Part shown: piece after piece, positions 1 to 7,618 of the stretch
Numbering within the stretch: the stretch's first letter is position 1
How the letters are laid out: every line of letters begins with the position of its first letter
Translations under genes and position numbers: made by a program
DNA from: UBA4719 sp038249115
GTDB lineage: Bacteria; Actinomycetota; Actinomycetes; Actinomycetales; Dermatophilaceae
Length of the DNA: 55,644 bases
NCBI GenBank assembly: GCA_038249115.1
Contig: JBBRWQ010000008.1
Coordinates: 1 to 55,644 of the forward strand
Direction: 5' to 3'
Notes under the pieces: model-generated
What the model was told of the DNA's origin: nothing
Seen by the model: the letters and a program-made list of their open reading frames with translations, nothing else
The model's database searches: none

Positions 1-146
1 ACCCCCTCCTCTGGGCAGGCGAGGTAACGCTGCGCGACGCCGGTGCCCTCGCCCAGGTAGTAGTCATCCACGCGGGCCCGGTCGGCCTCGACATAGCTGC
101 GCGCAGCAGCGGCCGAACCGCGATACACCTTTAACCCACCATGCAT
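1..146 (-). CDS. Likely conjugative relaxase, N-terminal end only
   Basis: Only the first 48 codons are inside the window; the gene runs off the left edge. The ATG at 146 opens a protein starting MHGGLKVYRGSAAAARSYVE and continuing with ADRARVDDYYLGEGTGVAQR. The 'YRG...A..Y.EAD.....DDYYL.EGTG.A' pattern resembles the start of relaxase (TrwC/MobF-type) proteins of actinobacterial conjugative elements, which nick DNA at oriT during transfer. That match is from memory of the family and the catalytic tyrosines and histidines cannot be checked here. The start has only a weak ribosome site. An 11-bp inverted repeat covers the start codon. The context (tRNA att sites, toxin-antitoxin genes) supports an integrative conjugative element. 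Confidence 0.5.
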   Translation of the reverse strand, partial: MHGGLKVYRGSAAAARSYVEADRARVDDYYLGEGTGVAQRYLACPEEG

Positions 147-261
147 TTCCAACACCAACCAACAATCATCGGTAGATACGTTTTTGGGCCGCCCGAAAGG
201 CGACCCGACTTACCAACATTGGTAGCATGCGTGCCGCTAAAAGATAAAGAGTTGGAAATGC
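143..261. repeat. 11-bp inverted repeat flanking relaxase start, with a TACCAA palindrome
   Basis: GCATTTCCAAC at 143-153 is exactly mirrored by GTTGGAAATGC at 251-261. Between them, at 211-224, is TACCAA-CA-TTGGTA, and TTGGTAGC recurs at 219 and 282. The stretch is richer in A/T than its surroundings. Such symmetry next to a relaxase gene could be an operator or part of an oriT; the sequence alone does not decide. Confidence 0.35.
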
Positions 262-857
262 CGATTTTGCGTTGAAAGTTGTTGGTAGCGTTATTCTTTC
301 GAGGTGGAGGCCATATTCTTTCGTGAAGTCGGCGTCTTCGTCGACGTCGACGTCCTATTCCAGTGGAGGGGCCCCTGTCGATGGGGTTGACCAGAGCACG
401 AGGCGCTCGAAGGGTTCGAAGGTGACCCAGCTGGAGCGGGTTCTATTCCGGTGCTTCGTGTCGGCCGAGGGCCTGGAGGCCATGCGATACCCGGCATCGC
501 GCACCCCTCCCCTCGTCCCCAGCGCGCCCGTAGACCAGCCGGTGTTGTCCTACCCAGGGGCGCTCCCACCCTCCCCGGCACCTCCCGGGCAAGGCTGCCC
601 TCAGCTGCACCGCCCTGCTGCGACAGGACGGCGATGAAGGTCTCCCACCTCCATTCGAGTTGTCAGCGCCTCACGGCGCACGTGGATCGAGGCTGAGAAG
701 GAGCGCGGCTGCGGCAAACGCGACACTCCAATGAGGCTTCATCAGAGCCCGCATAGCCATGAGCGGGCAGCAGTCTCCCAGCAGTCTCCCCGCCTTGACG
801 GGTTAGCGGCGCAAGCGTACCTTTATGTCAACCGGATGCGCTTGGGGGGATATCACC
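262..857. other. Intergenic stretch, no gene recognised
   Basis: Several short open frames exist on both strands but none has recognisable family features or a good ribosome site; their compositions (runs of P, S, R) look like shadows of high-GC DNA. One short tandem duplication of AGCAGTCTCCC lies near 769-791. Confidence 0.4.
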
Positions 858-904
858 CGAGAAGGGGCATCCGTTGAAGTTCGAGAAGGGCATCCGTTGA
901 AGTT
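858..904 (+). repeat. Tandem duplication of a ribosome site plus TTG start
   Basis: Two adjacent copies of a 23/24-nt unit (858-881 and 882-904) differ by one G. Each holds a GAGAAGGG ribosome site, a TTG and AAGTT. The TTG at 897 is in frame with the secreted protein downstream. The TTG at 874 opens an eight-codon frame whose TGA (898-900) overlaps the TTG at 897, a stop/start arrangement that could couple translation. Confidence 0.7.
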
Positions 905-1685
905 CCAGAGCCGGTCCTTTGTGGCTCCGGCCGCTTCTCTGGCCGGAGCACTCCTCTTGATGGTCGCTTGGCCACATTCGGCGGCCGCGGTCACGCTCCC
1001 GTGCAACGGAGTATTTGCCTACGCGTCACAGTACACATCGACGTCGGCGCTGAGCTCTGCATGCCCCTCCAACTTGTATTACGGGTATACCGGAATTGAC
1101 GGGCACATCTCGACGCCTTCTTCCCTGCCCAGCGGTCTTGGCACTGACGACCATTCAGCCGGATACCTGGACGCACAGTTCAGCACTCCGAGCACGTGGA
1201 TTCAAGCCGGATGGATGGTTGGCTACTTGAGCGGCAACGGATATACCATTCAGTCCCCCAACCAGTACCGTCTCTACTTCGAGGAGACCTATCCATCAGG
1301 ATACTACTTCCTGAAGAATGTAAGTCCACTGGCCTTTTCCGGTGATGTCACCTATCGGATTGAATACATTGGGAATGGCTGCTACAACACCTACTACAAT
1401 TACGATACGCTGACTGACTCAAGCTGCGGATTTCCAACTTCGGGAGCGATGGTTGCAGCTAATGAGACCGGTAATGGGGGCACCGGAAGCTATTCGAGCA
1501 TGCCGTTGTCCTGGTTCGGTTCCGCCACGCCGAATACAAATCAGACGCTGAGATTGAAGGGTGGTGCTGGCTGGTCCGATTGGAGTAGTGCCAAAACAAC
1601 CTCGACTACAGACTATCGCCCCTATTTCACCTACTCAATCGTCTCACGATACATTTATATCAAGACGTATGGGAGCACACAGTGA
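897..1685 (+). CDS. Secreted protein of unknown function
   Basis: About 262 residues. I chose the TTG at 897 because GAGAAGGG lies six bases before it and the protein then starts with a normal Sec signal: basic start (KFQSRS), hydrophobic core (ASLAGALLLMVAW) and a probable cleavage site after HSAAA. The mature part is rich in Tyr, Ser, Thr and Gly, with few charged residues and several cysteines (near LPCNG, SACPS, NGCYN, SSCGF), suggesting an extracellular beta-rich, disulfide-bonded fold. I do not recognise a family. Its stop overlaps the GTG of the next secreted protein, so the two form an operon. A longer in-frame start at 825 exists but would place the signal peptide internally. Confidence 0.7.
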   Translation: MKFQSRSFVAPAASLAGALLLMVAWPHSAAAVTLPCNGVFAYASQYTSTSALSSACPSNLYYGYTGIDGHISTPSSLPSGLGTDDHSAGYLDAQFSTPSTWIQAGWMVGYLSGNGYTIQSPNQYRLYFEETYPSGYYFLKNVSPLAFSGDVTYRIEYIGNGCYNTYYNYDTLTDSSCGFPTSGAMVAANETGNGGTGSYSSMPLSWFGSATPNTNQTLRLKGGAGWSDWSSAKTTSTTDYRPYFTYSIVSRYIYIKTYGSTQ

Positions 1686-2806
1686 GGCGAGCATTGATAG
1701 CCGGTTGCGGCGTTGCCGCCGTCATGGGTCTGGCCATGGTGTCAGCCCAAGGCGCAACGACCCCCGTGAAGGCGGGACCCTTGGCCGTGAGTCAGCCAGC
1801 ACTAAAGATCGTTTCAACCGGCCTACCATCCGGGCAACGCCAAGCGATCTACGATCCGCTCGCACGGACCCTCTGGGTTCTCACTCGAGCCGATGCCGAC
1901 AATGGCGTCCTCCTGACAAGCGTTGCGGAGGCCGACGGTACCGCTCGGACGACCACACTGTCGGCGGACGGGACTGATTGGGCGGCTGGATCCCTCGCCA
2001 TACACGACGGTGATGTGTGGGCATCTTGGGGGACGCACCTGGTGTCGTTCACCCCGGGTACGGGCCTTGTGCGTGTGGTGACCGTTCCTTGGAAGGACGG
2101 CGCCGACGGTATGGACGGGCGTTCCGCCGCGATGGCAGCGGCCGGGGAGTGCTTGTGGATTGGCGTCATCGGCGAACAGCAGCTGAGGTGTTATGAACCG
2201 TCCGCGAGCACCTGGCGCACGGTCTCCACGCCTGCAGGACGACCTGTGTCCATGTTCACGAAGATGGCGTCCTCAGGGGCGTCGGCGCTGGTCAACCTGG
2301 GGGCCCCGGCCACCAGTCCGACCCTCCCCACGGGTGGTACGGAGATTGTGTGGGTCCCTGAGAACACTGTCCCTGTATCGAGTGAATCGACTTCGACGAC
2401 AGGCGTCGTGGGGACCGACGAAGCCATCCTGGAGGGCCCTGACGTAAACGTGACAGCCCGCCTGAGTGGCGGTTCCGGCCGGCCGGCGGTCACACTACCG
2501 ACAGGCATGGGCGGCCGGACACTGGCTCGCGTGAGCGAAGCCGAAGGCGGCAACCTCGTGGTCGAGCGCACCGATACAGCTACCGGCGCCGCGTCGCTGC
2601 GCACCCTGGCCATGCCGCAGATCTCGGTGCGTCCGGGAGCACGTCGGGGATTCGCACCGCAGGACAGCGCATCCGCACAAGGATGGCTTGCGGCGAAGGT
2701 CGCCGCCGTTGCGGTCGAGCCGGATGGTGCTGTGTGGGTGGTATCGGTGTACGGAGTTGACGCACCGTTGGGCTGGGGAACCGTGGTGCGCTTCCCTGCG
2801 CCGTAG
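1682..2806 (+). CDS. Secreted protein, possibly beta-propeller-like
   Basis: The 374-residue product starts at a GTG (1682) that shares four bases with the preceding stop, so translation is probably coupled. The N-terminus has a short basic start and a hydrophobic stretch (LIAGCGVAAVMGLAMVSA), a likely Sec signal with cleavage around AQG-A. The remainder has recurring 'DG.VWASWGTHLVSF'-like and 'VEPDGAVWVVSVYG' segments, reminiscent of propeller blades in Vgb-like or two-component propeller proteins. That resemblance is weak and no catalytic residues are evident. The Cys at position 9 is probably too early for a lipobox. It shares its operon with the unknown secreted protein, so both may act together outside the cell. 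Confidence 0.65.
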   Translation: MRRALIAGCGVAAVMGLAMVSAQGATTPVKAGPLAVSQPALKIVSTGLPSGQRQAIYDPLARTLWVLTRADADNGVLLTSVAEADGTARTTTLSADGTDWAAGSLAIHDGDVWASWGTHLVSFTPGTGLVRVVTVPWKDGADGMDGRSAAMAAAGECLWIGVIGEQQLRCYEPSASTWRTVSTPAGRPVSMFTKMASSGASALVNLGAPATSPTLPTGGTEIVWVPENTVPVSSESTSTTGVVGTDEAILEGPDVNVTARLSGGSGRPAVTLPTGMGGRTLARVSEAEGGNLVVERTDTATGAASLRTLAMPQISVRPGARRGFAPQDSASAQGWLAAKVAAVAVEPDGAVWVVSVYGVDAPLGWGTVVRFPAP

Positions 2807-3099
2807 CCGCCGTTCCTTCCAGTGAGGCCGGATCGAAGACACTCACCGAGCCGCGGTAAGGCGACGGCCGCTGGTCGTGACGTGATGGTAGATGTAGTTG
2901 CCGAGTGAGGACTGACCCTCGGTGCCTCGCTCGCCTGGAAGTTTCGGTCCCATCTTGTCTTGCGTGGGCAGTCGGCCGGTGAGCTACGCGAGCTTGCCGG
3001 GGCCGAACGCCTCAGCAGAGGACGTCGAGCCCGACCACAAACTCGCGGCCTTCGGAGGATACGCCTGCGGCCGCCCGTAATATGGCTCAGCGAGACGCG
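2807..3099. other. Intergenic stretch, no gene recognised
   Basis: About 290 bases without a convincing frame or hairpin. It separates the secreted-protein operon from a decayed toxin gene on the opposite strand. Confidence 0.4.
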
Positions 3100-3318
3100 T
3101 CATGCCGCGGCAAGGCGCTCCGTCGGTTGTCCGGTGACCTCGGCGATGAGGTCGAAGTCCTTGTCGAGGTGTACGACGGTGAGCCCGGCCAGCTCTGCCG
3201 TGGCGGCGACGATGAGGTCGGGGACAGAGGGTGCACGGTGGCGTCCAAGGTCGGCGAGCGGCGTCTGCACTTCGACGGCGCGATCCTCGATCGCTGGGGT
3301 TTGGTACTCGATCGGCAT
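3100..3318 (-). pseudogene. VapC-type PIN toxin, C-terminal remnant
   Basis: The last ~70 residues read MPIEYQTPAIEDRAVEVQ, then RAPSVPDLIVAATAELAG and VVHLDKDFDLIAEVTGQP. This is the C-terminal third of a VapC PIN-domain RNase, with the acidic residues of 'PDLIVAATA' and 'DKDFD' intact. The N-terminal two thirds, including the first catalytic Asp and Glu, are missing, and the sequence upstream (for example VPIYALPRVDHPS in another frame) suggests a frameshift and decay. No antitoxin gene was found beside it. It belongs to a different VapC subgroup from the one at 4211. Confidence 0.6.
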
Positions 3319-3589
3319 TGACGCGAGGGGTGGTCGACGCGCGGCAGCGCGTAGATCGGGACCCGATTTCGGCCAGTGCCACTTGGTGGCTGTCGTCTCG
3401 CCATCCCAGCCGCACCTTGGGTATGTGCACTTCGTTGGCGTTCGGCCAGACCGCAGCAGAGGTGGTCTCGCTCGCCAGCTCTACGAGGAGTGCACTGACC
3501 ACGCCGACAGCCACGGCTGCACCGAGATCGAGCGATCGAGAACTCTGGATCGACTTGCTCGACACAGGCAGCGACACTGGATCCTTGGC

Positions 3590-3610
3590 GGGTACACATT
3601 GGGTACACAT
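3590..3610 (+). promoter_or_regulatory. Candidate integrase arm-type site
   Basis: GGGTACACAT occurs twice with one base between (3590-3599 and 3601-3610). The second repeat copy keeps it as GGGTAGACAT and GGGTACACAT at 9410-9430. Paired short direct repeats near an att core are typical of integrase arm binding sites; this assignment is inference. Confidence 0.35.
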
Positions 3611-3708
3611 GCCAGCCGTAAACGACCGATGATCGTCAACGTTGTCTAGCGCCAAAGCCCCTTGTTTCCAACACAATAGGACGTGATCATGGATTGCCAA
3701 CGATAGCC

Positions 3709-3760
3709 TGATCGCCCTCTCAAGGCGGTAGCGCGGGTTCGAATCCCGTCGGGGCTACCA
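3709..3760 (+). pseudogene. tRNA-Glu(CTC) 3' half, att core
   Basis: The sequence folds as the 3' part of a tRNA: anticodon stem TCGCC/GGCGG with loop CTCTCAA (anticodon CTC, Glu), T arm GCGGG-TTCGAAT-CCCGT, acceptor strand CGGGGCT, A73 and CCA. The matching 5' acceptor strand and D arm are absent upstream, so this is not a working tRNA. The T stem is better paired than in the second copy at 9529. Confidence 0.8.
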
Positions 3761-3762
3761 TC

Positions 3763-3791
3763 CCAAACCCCCCTGTTTCCAAGGGGTTTGG
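3763..3791 (+). terminator. Rho-independent terminator after att copy 1
   Basis: CCAAACCCC (3763-3771) pairs with GGGGTTTGG (3783-3791), followed by TGTTTTC. It begins three bases after the tRNA CCA, as expected for a tRNA terminator carried at the end of an integrated element. Confidence 0.75.
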
Positions 3792-3956
3792 TGTTTTCTC
3801 AGCCCGCCGATATCGCGAAGATGTCGGCCGGGGTAGACAACGGGTACACGACAGCGCGAGCCGCGGCGTCCAGTCGGTCGGCGACCTCGTCGAGCTGGTC
3901 CGACCCTGGCGTTCGGTCGTCGCCCTGCTTGCCTGCTTGCTGCCTCAGCGAGATGT

Positions 3957-3971
3957 ATCAGATAATCTGAT
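3957..3971 (+). promoter_or_regulatory. vapB operator/promoter
   Basis: A perfect palindrome ATCAGAT-A-ATCTGAT lies three bases before the vapB ATG. It contains GATAAT (3961-3966), a good -10 box, which would put the transcript start at or next to the ATG, so the message may be leaderless. VapB-type antitoxins usually repress their own promoter through such a site. Confidence 0.6.
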
Positions 3972-3974
3972 GTC

Positions 3975-4226
3975 ATGCGTACTGTCACCGCAACCGAGGC
4001 GAGCCGCTCTTTCGCTGCCCTGCTGGATGAAGCTGAACATGGGCAGACGGTTGTGGTCACGCGTGGGGGTCGACGAATCGCGTCCATCGGCCCGGCTACC
4101 GCAAGCAACGGCGCTGAGGTTGTTGCTCTGCTTGGCTCGAGTGCAGCTGACGAGGACTTCGCTGCTGACGTCTTGGCGGCTCGCGACGCGGTTACGCTCG
4201 AAGGGCCGGCATGGCCCGTCGACTGA
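3975..4226 (+). CDS. vapB: VapB antitoxin, Phd/YefM family
   Basis: This 83-residue protein would bind and neutralise the PIN toxin encoded next and repress the shared promoter. The N-terminus MRTVTATEASRSFAALLDEA followed by GQTVVVTRGGRRIASI is the Phd/YefM DNA-binding fold. The C-terminal third (FAADVLAARDAVTLEGPAWP) is the usual toxin-wrapping segment. The ATG at 3975 is supported by the palindromic operator just upstream; no strong ribosome site is present, consistent with a leaderless transcript. The gene overlaps vapC by 16 bases, a normal coupling for these pairs. It sits right after the first att repeat, so it could help retain the island. Confidence 0.88.
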   Translation: MRTVTATEASRSFAALLDEAEHGQTVVVTRGGRRIASIGPATASNGAEVVALLGSSAADEDFAADVLAARDAVTLEGPAWPVD

Positions 4227-4615
4227 TCCTTGATACGGGCGTTTTGATCGCGTCCGAACGTGGACGGTCACGGCTCATGGACGTCATTGCCGAAGATGAC
4301 GACCTCGTGATCGCGGCCATTACAGTGGCCGAGCTGCGAGCTGGCGTTGAACGTGCCACCGAGCGGAATCGCGCCGCCCGAGCTGCGTTCCTCGGCAAAG
4401 TTCTCGAGACGCTGCCGGTCGAGACCTACGACCCGGCCACCGCTGAAATCCACGGACAGCTGCTGGCACACGGCCACCGCAGCGGGACCAAACGTGGAGC
4501 GCACGCCCTGATCATCGCGGCGACCGCTTCGGCCACCAAACGCATTGTCCTGACCACAGACCGCGGCGCAAACTTCCAGGACCTGCCGGGCGTCGACTGC
4601 ATCGTGGTGGCCTGA
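4211..4615 (+). CDS. vapC: VapC-type PIN toxin with one acidic active-site residue replaced
   Basis: This 134-residue PIN-domain protein would be an RNA-cleaving toxin held in check by VapB. The first catalytic Asp (D8, LILDTGVLI), the Glu (E41, VAELRAG) and the last Asp (D117, TTDRG) are present. The third conserved acid, normally in GAHDLIIAATA, is Ala here: the protein reads RGAHALIIAATA with A99 encoded by GCC at 4505-4507, one base away from GAC. Loss of that Asp normally weakens metal binding, so the toxin may be attenuated or dead. No frameshift is seen and the antitoxin looks complete. Confidence 0.85.
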   Translation: MARRLILDTGVLIASERGRSRLMDVIAEDDDLVIAAITVAELRAGVERATERNRAARAAFLGKVLETLPVETYDPATAEIHGQLLAHGHRSGTKRGAHALIIAATASATKRIVLTTDRGANFQDLPGVDCIVVA

Positions 4616-5021
4616 GCAATCGCGGCGCCGCATTGGCCACCCGGCGATCTCGAAAGGAGACGGCAAGGGCGAAGACGATGACAGGGCCTTGAGTATCGGT
4701 CGGGCACCGCAAGGGGCACAGCGTGTGCCGCAAACCGATCGGCTAACGAAGACGACGGGCACCATCGGGCGGTGAGCGTCACGCCCCTCAGCGTCGCCAC
4801 AACGCGTTCCATCCGACACAGTGGACGAGCACTGTCCGCTTGACGGGGCTTCAACTGACACAGTGAAAGATCATCGGTGCTGCGGCGCCGTTCGCTCATC
4901 TCTCTGGCACCTGCGACGGTTCACGATGGAACGGCGGCGACCACCGCTGCCCCGAGAGTCAAAGCAACCGGTATGCCGTCAAGTTGGAGGTCGTCTGCTG
5001 GTCGCGAACCTACGGTCGTCC
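4616..5021. other. Intergenic stretch, no gene recognised
   Basis: About 400 bases between the convergent vapBC and methyltransferase genes. An AAAGGAGA sequence near 4656 precedes an ATG at 4678, but that frame stops after four codons. No convincing terminator was found. Confidence 0.4.
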
Positions 5022-5705
5022 TCAGCGGTAGAAGGTGAAGATCAGCTCACCGGGACGCAGTGGTTGGGGTGCTGCGACGAGGCGGTTCACGCCGACCCGC
5101 ATGCTCGTGCCTTCGAACCACTCCTCGCACGACAGCTCCTCGAAACCCGCCTGCTCGAACCATCGGCGGATGTCGGGTCCGAGATCGGGGTCCTGTGCGC
5201 CCCGGGTCCAGATGACCGTCGCTCCCGGTGCGCAGAGCTGACGCGACACGTCCACGAGCCGCTGGATGTCGGCCGCGGAGATGTTGCCCATGATCCTGCT
5301 CAGGAGCACAAGGTCCGCGGGTACGAGACCGGCATACGCGGCGGTGGTCCCCGCGTCGGACTCGACGACCGTCAGTGCCAGGCCGAGCTGCGCGATGCGC
5401 CGCCGGGCGATGGTGACATTCGTGGGGTCGATCTCGACGAGGGCGCCGGTCACTCGGGCACGGTCCTGCGGCCCGCGCCCCTCGAGCACGCCGAGGATGT
5501 CGTGACCTTGGCCGGCGCACGAGCTGAGTACGCGAACCGGCCCGGGCGTCCGGTCCAGCCAGTCGACGATGGATCCCTGGACATGTCGCAACCGCACCGA
5601 CAGGCTCGACTCAGGATCCTGGTATGCCGCGTGCCAACTCACATAGTCGCGCAGGTCAGGGTGCTCAGGACTTGCACCCGGCCGATGATCTTCCACGATC
5701 TTCAT
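5022..5705 (-). CDS. Class I SAM-dependent methyltransferase
   Basis: This 227-residue soluble protein has the Rossmann methyltransferase layout. Motif I is the variant VRVLSSCAGQGHDILGVL (around residues 57-74), which replaces the usual E/DxGxGxG. The acidic end of strand beta-2 is in GALVEIDPTNV, followed by VVESDAGTTAAYAGLVPADL and the motif IV-like VLLSRIMGNI. The N-terminus (DLRDYVSWHAAYQDPESSL) matches a group of actinobacterial methyltransferases with no assigned substrate. It stands alone, convergent with vapC and upstream of the end of hcp on the same strand. The substrate is unknown; small molecule or nucleic acid are both possible. Confidence 0.8.
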   Translation of the reverse strand: MKIVEDHRPGASPEHPDLRDYVSWHAAYQDPESSLSVRLRHVQGSIVDWLDRTPGPVRVLSSCAGQGHDILGVLEGRGPQDRARVTGALVEIDPTNVTIARRRIAQLGLALTVVESDAGTTAAYAGLVPADLVLLSRIMGNISAADIQRLVDVSRQLCAPGATVIWTRGAQDPDLGPDIRRWFEQAGFEELSCEEWFEGTSMRVGVNRLVAAPQPLRPGELIFTFYR

Positions 5706-5971
5706 TGTCCATCACCGCGTTACCGAGATCCGTCAGGTGGATGATCAGACCACGACCGACAGTCGTTCCGGTCACCGATCCTGCTGTGAGACGTAGATTC
5801 CGGTCGAGCAAGCACCACCGTCGGGGGAAGTTATCGGGGTGACCGGACTCCGTTGGAGCTTCTTCGTCCACCTGACCGCTACCTCTGCTTGGCTTGCCAA
5901 GAGCCGGCCGGAACGACGGAGCATCATCGCCGCACCACAAAGCCGGCGACGATCGGTACACAGCTCGGGCG

Positions 5972-7618
5972 CTAGGACGCCAGATACATTGCGAGGTCGC
6001 TCTCGGCGGTGGTGATGCCTGCGATTCCGAAGTTGCTGACCAAGACCTTGACCACGTTGGGGGACAGGAAACCCGGCAGTGTCGGCCCCAGGTGAATGTC
6101 CTTCACGCCCAGGTGCAGCAGGGCGAGCAGGACAATGACAGCCTTTTGCTCATACCAGGCGATGTTGTAGGAGATGGGCAGCGCGTTGATGTCGTCCAGG
6201 CCGAAGACCTCCTTCAGCTTCAGGGCGATCACCACGAGCGAGTAGGAGTCGTTGCACTGTCCCGCGTCAAGGACTCGCGGGATGCCGCCGATGTCTCCCA
6301 GCTCCAGCTTGTTGTAACGGTACTTCGCGCAGCCCGCTGTCAGGATCACCGTGTCGTTCGGCAGGGCCTGGGCAAAGTCGCCGTAGTAGTCGCGATCCTT
6401 GCTGCGGCCGTCGCAGCCGGCCATGACGAAGAACTGCTTGATCGCGCCGGTCGTCACGGCATCGACGACCTTGTCGGCAAGGGCCAGGACTTGATGGTGG
6501 GCAAACCCGCCGACCAGCTCACCGGTCTCGATCTCAGTGGGTGGAGGGCAGGTCTTGGCGTGTGCGATCAGGGCCGAGAAGTCCTTGGCCTGGCCGTCGA
6601 CCCGGTCGGCGATGTGTTTGACTCCGTCGAAGCCGACAACTCCCGTCGTATACAGCCGGTCTTTGTAGCTGTCTTTCGGAGGGATGAGGCAGTTGGTGGT
6701 CAGGAAGACCACGCCGTTGAACGAGTCGAACTCGGAATGCTGGCGGTGCCAGGCGTTGCCGTAGTTGCCCACCAGGTTCTCGTACTTCTTGAAGCCGGGG
6801 TAGTAGTGGGCCGGGAGCATCTCGCCATGGGTGTAGACGTCAACGCCGGTTCCCTCGGTCTGCGTCAGCAGCTCTTCGAGGTCTTTCAGATCGTGACCGC
6901 TGATCAGGATGGCCGGGTTTGCCCGCACCCCGATGTTCACGGTGGTGAGCTCGGGGTCGCCGTAGGACGTGGTGTTGGCCGTGTCGAGCAGGGCCATCAC
7001 GTCAACACCGAACTTCCCGGCCTCCAGGACCAGCGCGACCAGATCATCGACGCTGAGGTCGTCGTCGAGAGTGGCGGCCAGGGCCTTCTCGATGAACGCG
7101 AAGATGCCCTTGTCCTCATACTCCAGGGTGTACGCATGCTCGGCATAAGCGGCAATTCCCTTGACGCCGTAGGTGAGCAGCTCTCGCAGCGAGCGGACAT
7201 CCTCATCGTCGGTAGCCAGGACTCCGACCATTGCCCCCTTGCTGTCGAACCCGTCCACCGAAGTCACCCACGTGGTGGCGTCGTGCAGGTTCGCCGGGAT
7301 CGTGCCGCCGGCTCTCAGGATGTCTTTCCTGAGGTCCTCACGCAGGTTGAGCCCTTCCTCGACCCTGGCGACGAAGTACCTGGCGTCGAAGTTGGCATTC
7401 GTGATGGTGCTGAACAGGCTCTCCATGATGAACTCGTCAACCTCTTTGCCCGACACCCCCAGCTGCCGGGCCGCGGTTGCATGGACCGCGATCCCCTTGA
7501 GCGTGTAGATCAGCAGGTCTTGAAGCCTCGCGACGTCCTCGGTCTTGCCGCAGATTCCTTTGGTCACGCAGGCGGCGCCCTTGGTCGTTTCCTGACACTG
7601 GAAGCAGAACATACTCAT
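5972..7618 (-). CDS. hcp: Hydroxylamine reductase / hybrid-cluster protein
   Basis: Hcp is a cytoplasmic iron-sulfur protein that reduces hydroxylamine in vitro and NO in cells, and takes part in nitrosative-stress defence. The N-terminal cysteines C5, C8, C17 and C23 (CX2CX8CX5C, in MFCFQCQETTKGAACVTKG) fit the [4Fe-4S] anaerobe type rather than the spacing of enterobacterial Hcp. C-terminal blocks that ligate the hybrid cluster are present (FLTTNCLIPPKDSY, FVMAGCDGRSKDRDYYGDF, TAGCAKYRYNK, VLDAGQCNDSYS). About 548 residues, full length. I chose the ATG at 7618 because GGTGGA precedes it by six bases; an in-frame ATG at 7654 would add 12 non-conserved residues. A regulator is divergently transcribed. 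No Hcr reductase gene is nearby. Confidence 0.95.
   Translation of the reverse strand: MSMFCFQCQETTKGAACVTKGICGKTEDVARLQDLLIYTLKGIAVHATAARQLGVSGKEVDEFIMESLFSTITNANFDARYFVARVEEGLNLREDLRKDILRAGGTIPANLHDATTWVTSVDGFDSKGAMVGVLATDDEDVRSLRELLTYGVKGIAAYAEHAYTLEYEDKGIFAFIEKALAATLDDDLSVDDLVALVLEAGKFGVDVMALLDTANTTSYGDPELTTVNIGVRANPAILISGHDLKDLEELLTQTEGTGVDVYTHGEMLPAHYYPGFKKYENLVGNYGNAWHRQHSEFDSFNGVVFLTTNCLIPPKDSYKDRLYTTGVVGFDGVKHIADRVDGQAKDFSALIAHAKTCPPPTEIETGELVGGFAHHQVLALADKVVDAVTTGAIKQFFVMAGCDGRSKDRDYYGDFAQALPNDTVILTAGCAKYRYNKLELGDIGGIPRVLDAGQCNDSYSLVVIALKLKEVFGLDDINALPISYNIAWYEQKAVIVLLALLHLGVKDIHLGPTLPGFLSPNVVKVLVSNFGIAGITTAESDLAMYLAS

Larger units (their letters stand above)
3533..3760 (+). repeat. 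Long direct repeat, copy 1, ending in tRNA-Glu 3' half (att site)
   Basis: About 228 bases here match 9354-9580 with scattered substitutions and a one-base gap. The repeat starts at CGATCGAGAACT, passes through a GGATCCTTGGCGGGTA segment, and ends at the CCA of a tRNA 3' half. Such repeats ending at a tRNA 3' end are the usual footprint of tyrosine-recombinase integration (attL/attR). Recombination between the copies would remove 3761-9580. Confidence 0.75.

Noticed and set aside
2984..3700. 238-codon minus-strand frame starting inside the first repeat
   Set aside because: It covers the VapC relic in another frame and shares only its first ~35 residues with the matching frame at copy 2, because both copies hold the repeat; no family resemblance.
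3709..3760. Complete tRNA-Glu gene
   Set aside because: Only the 3' half is present. The acceptor 5' strand and D arm were looked for upstream to ~3640 and not found, so it is treated as an att fragment.
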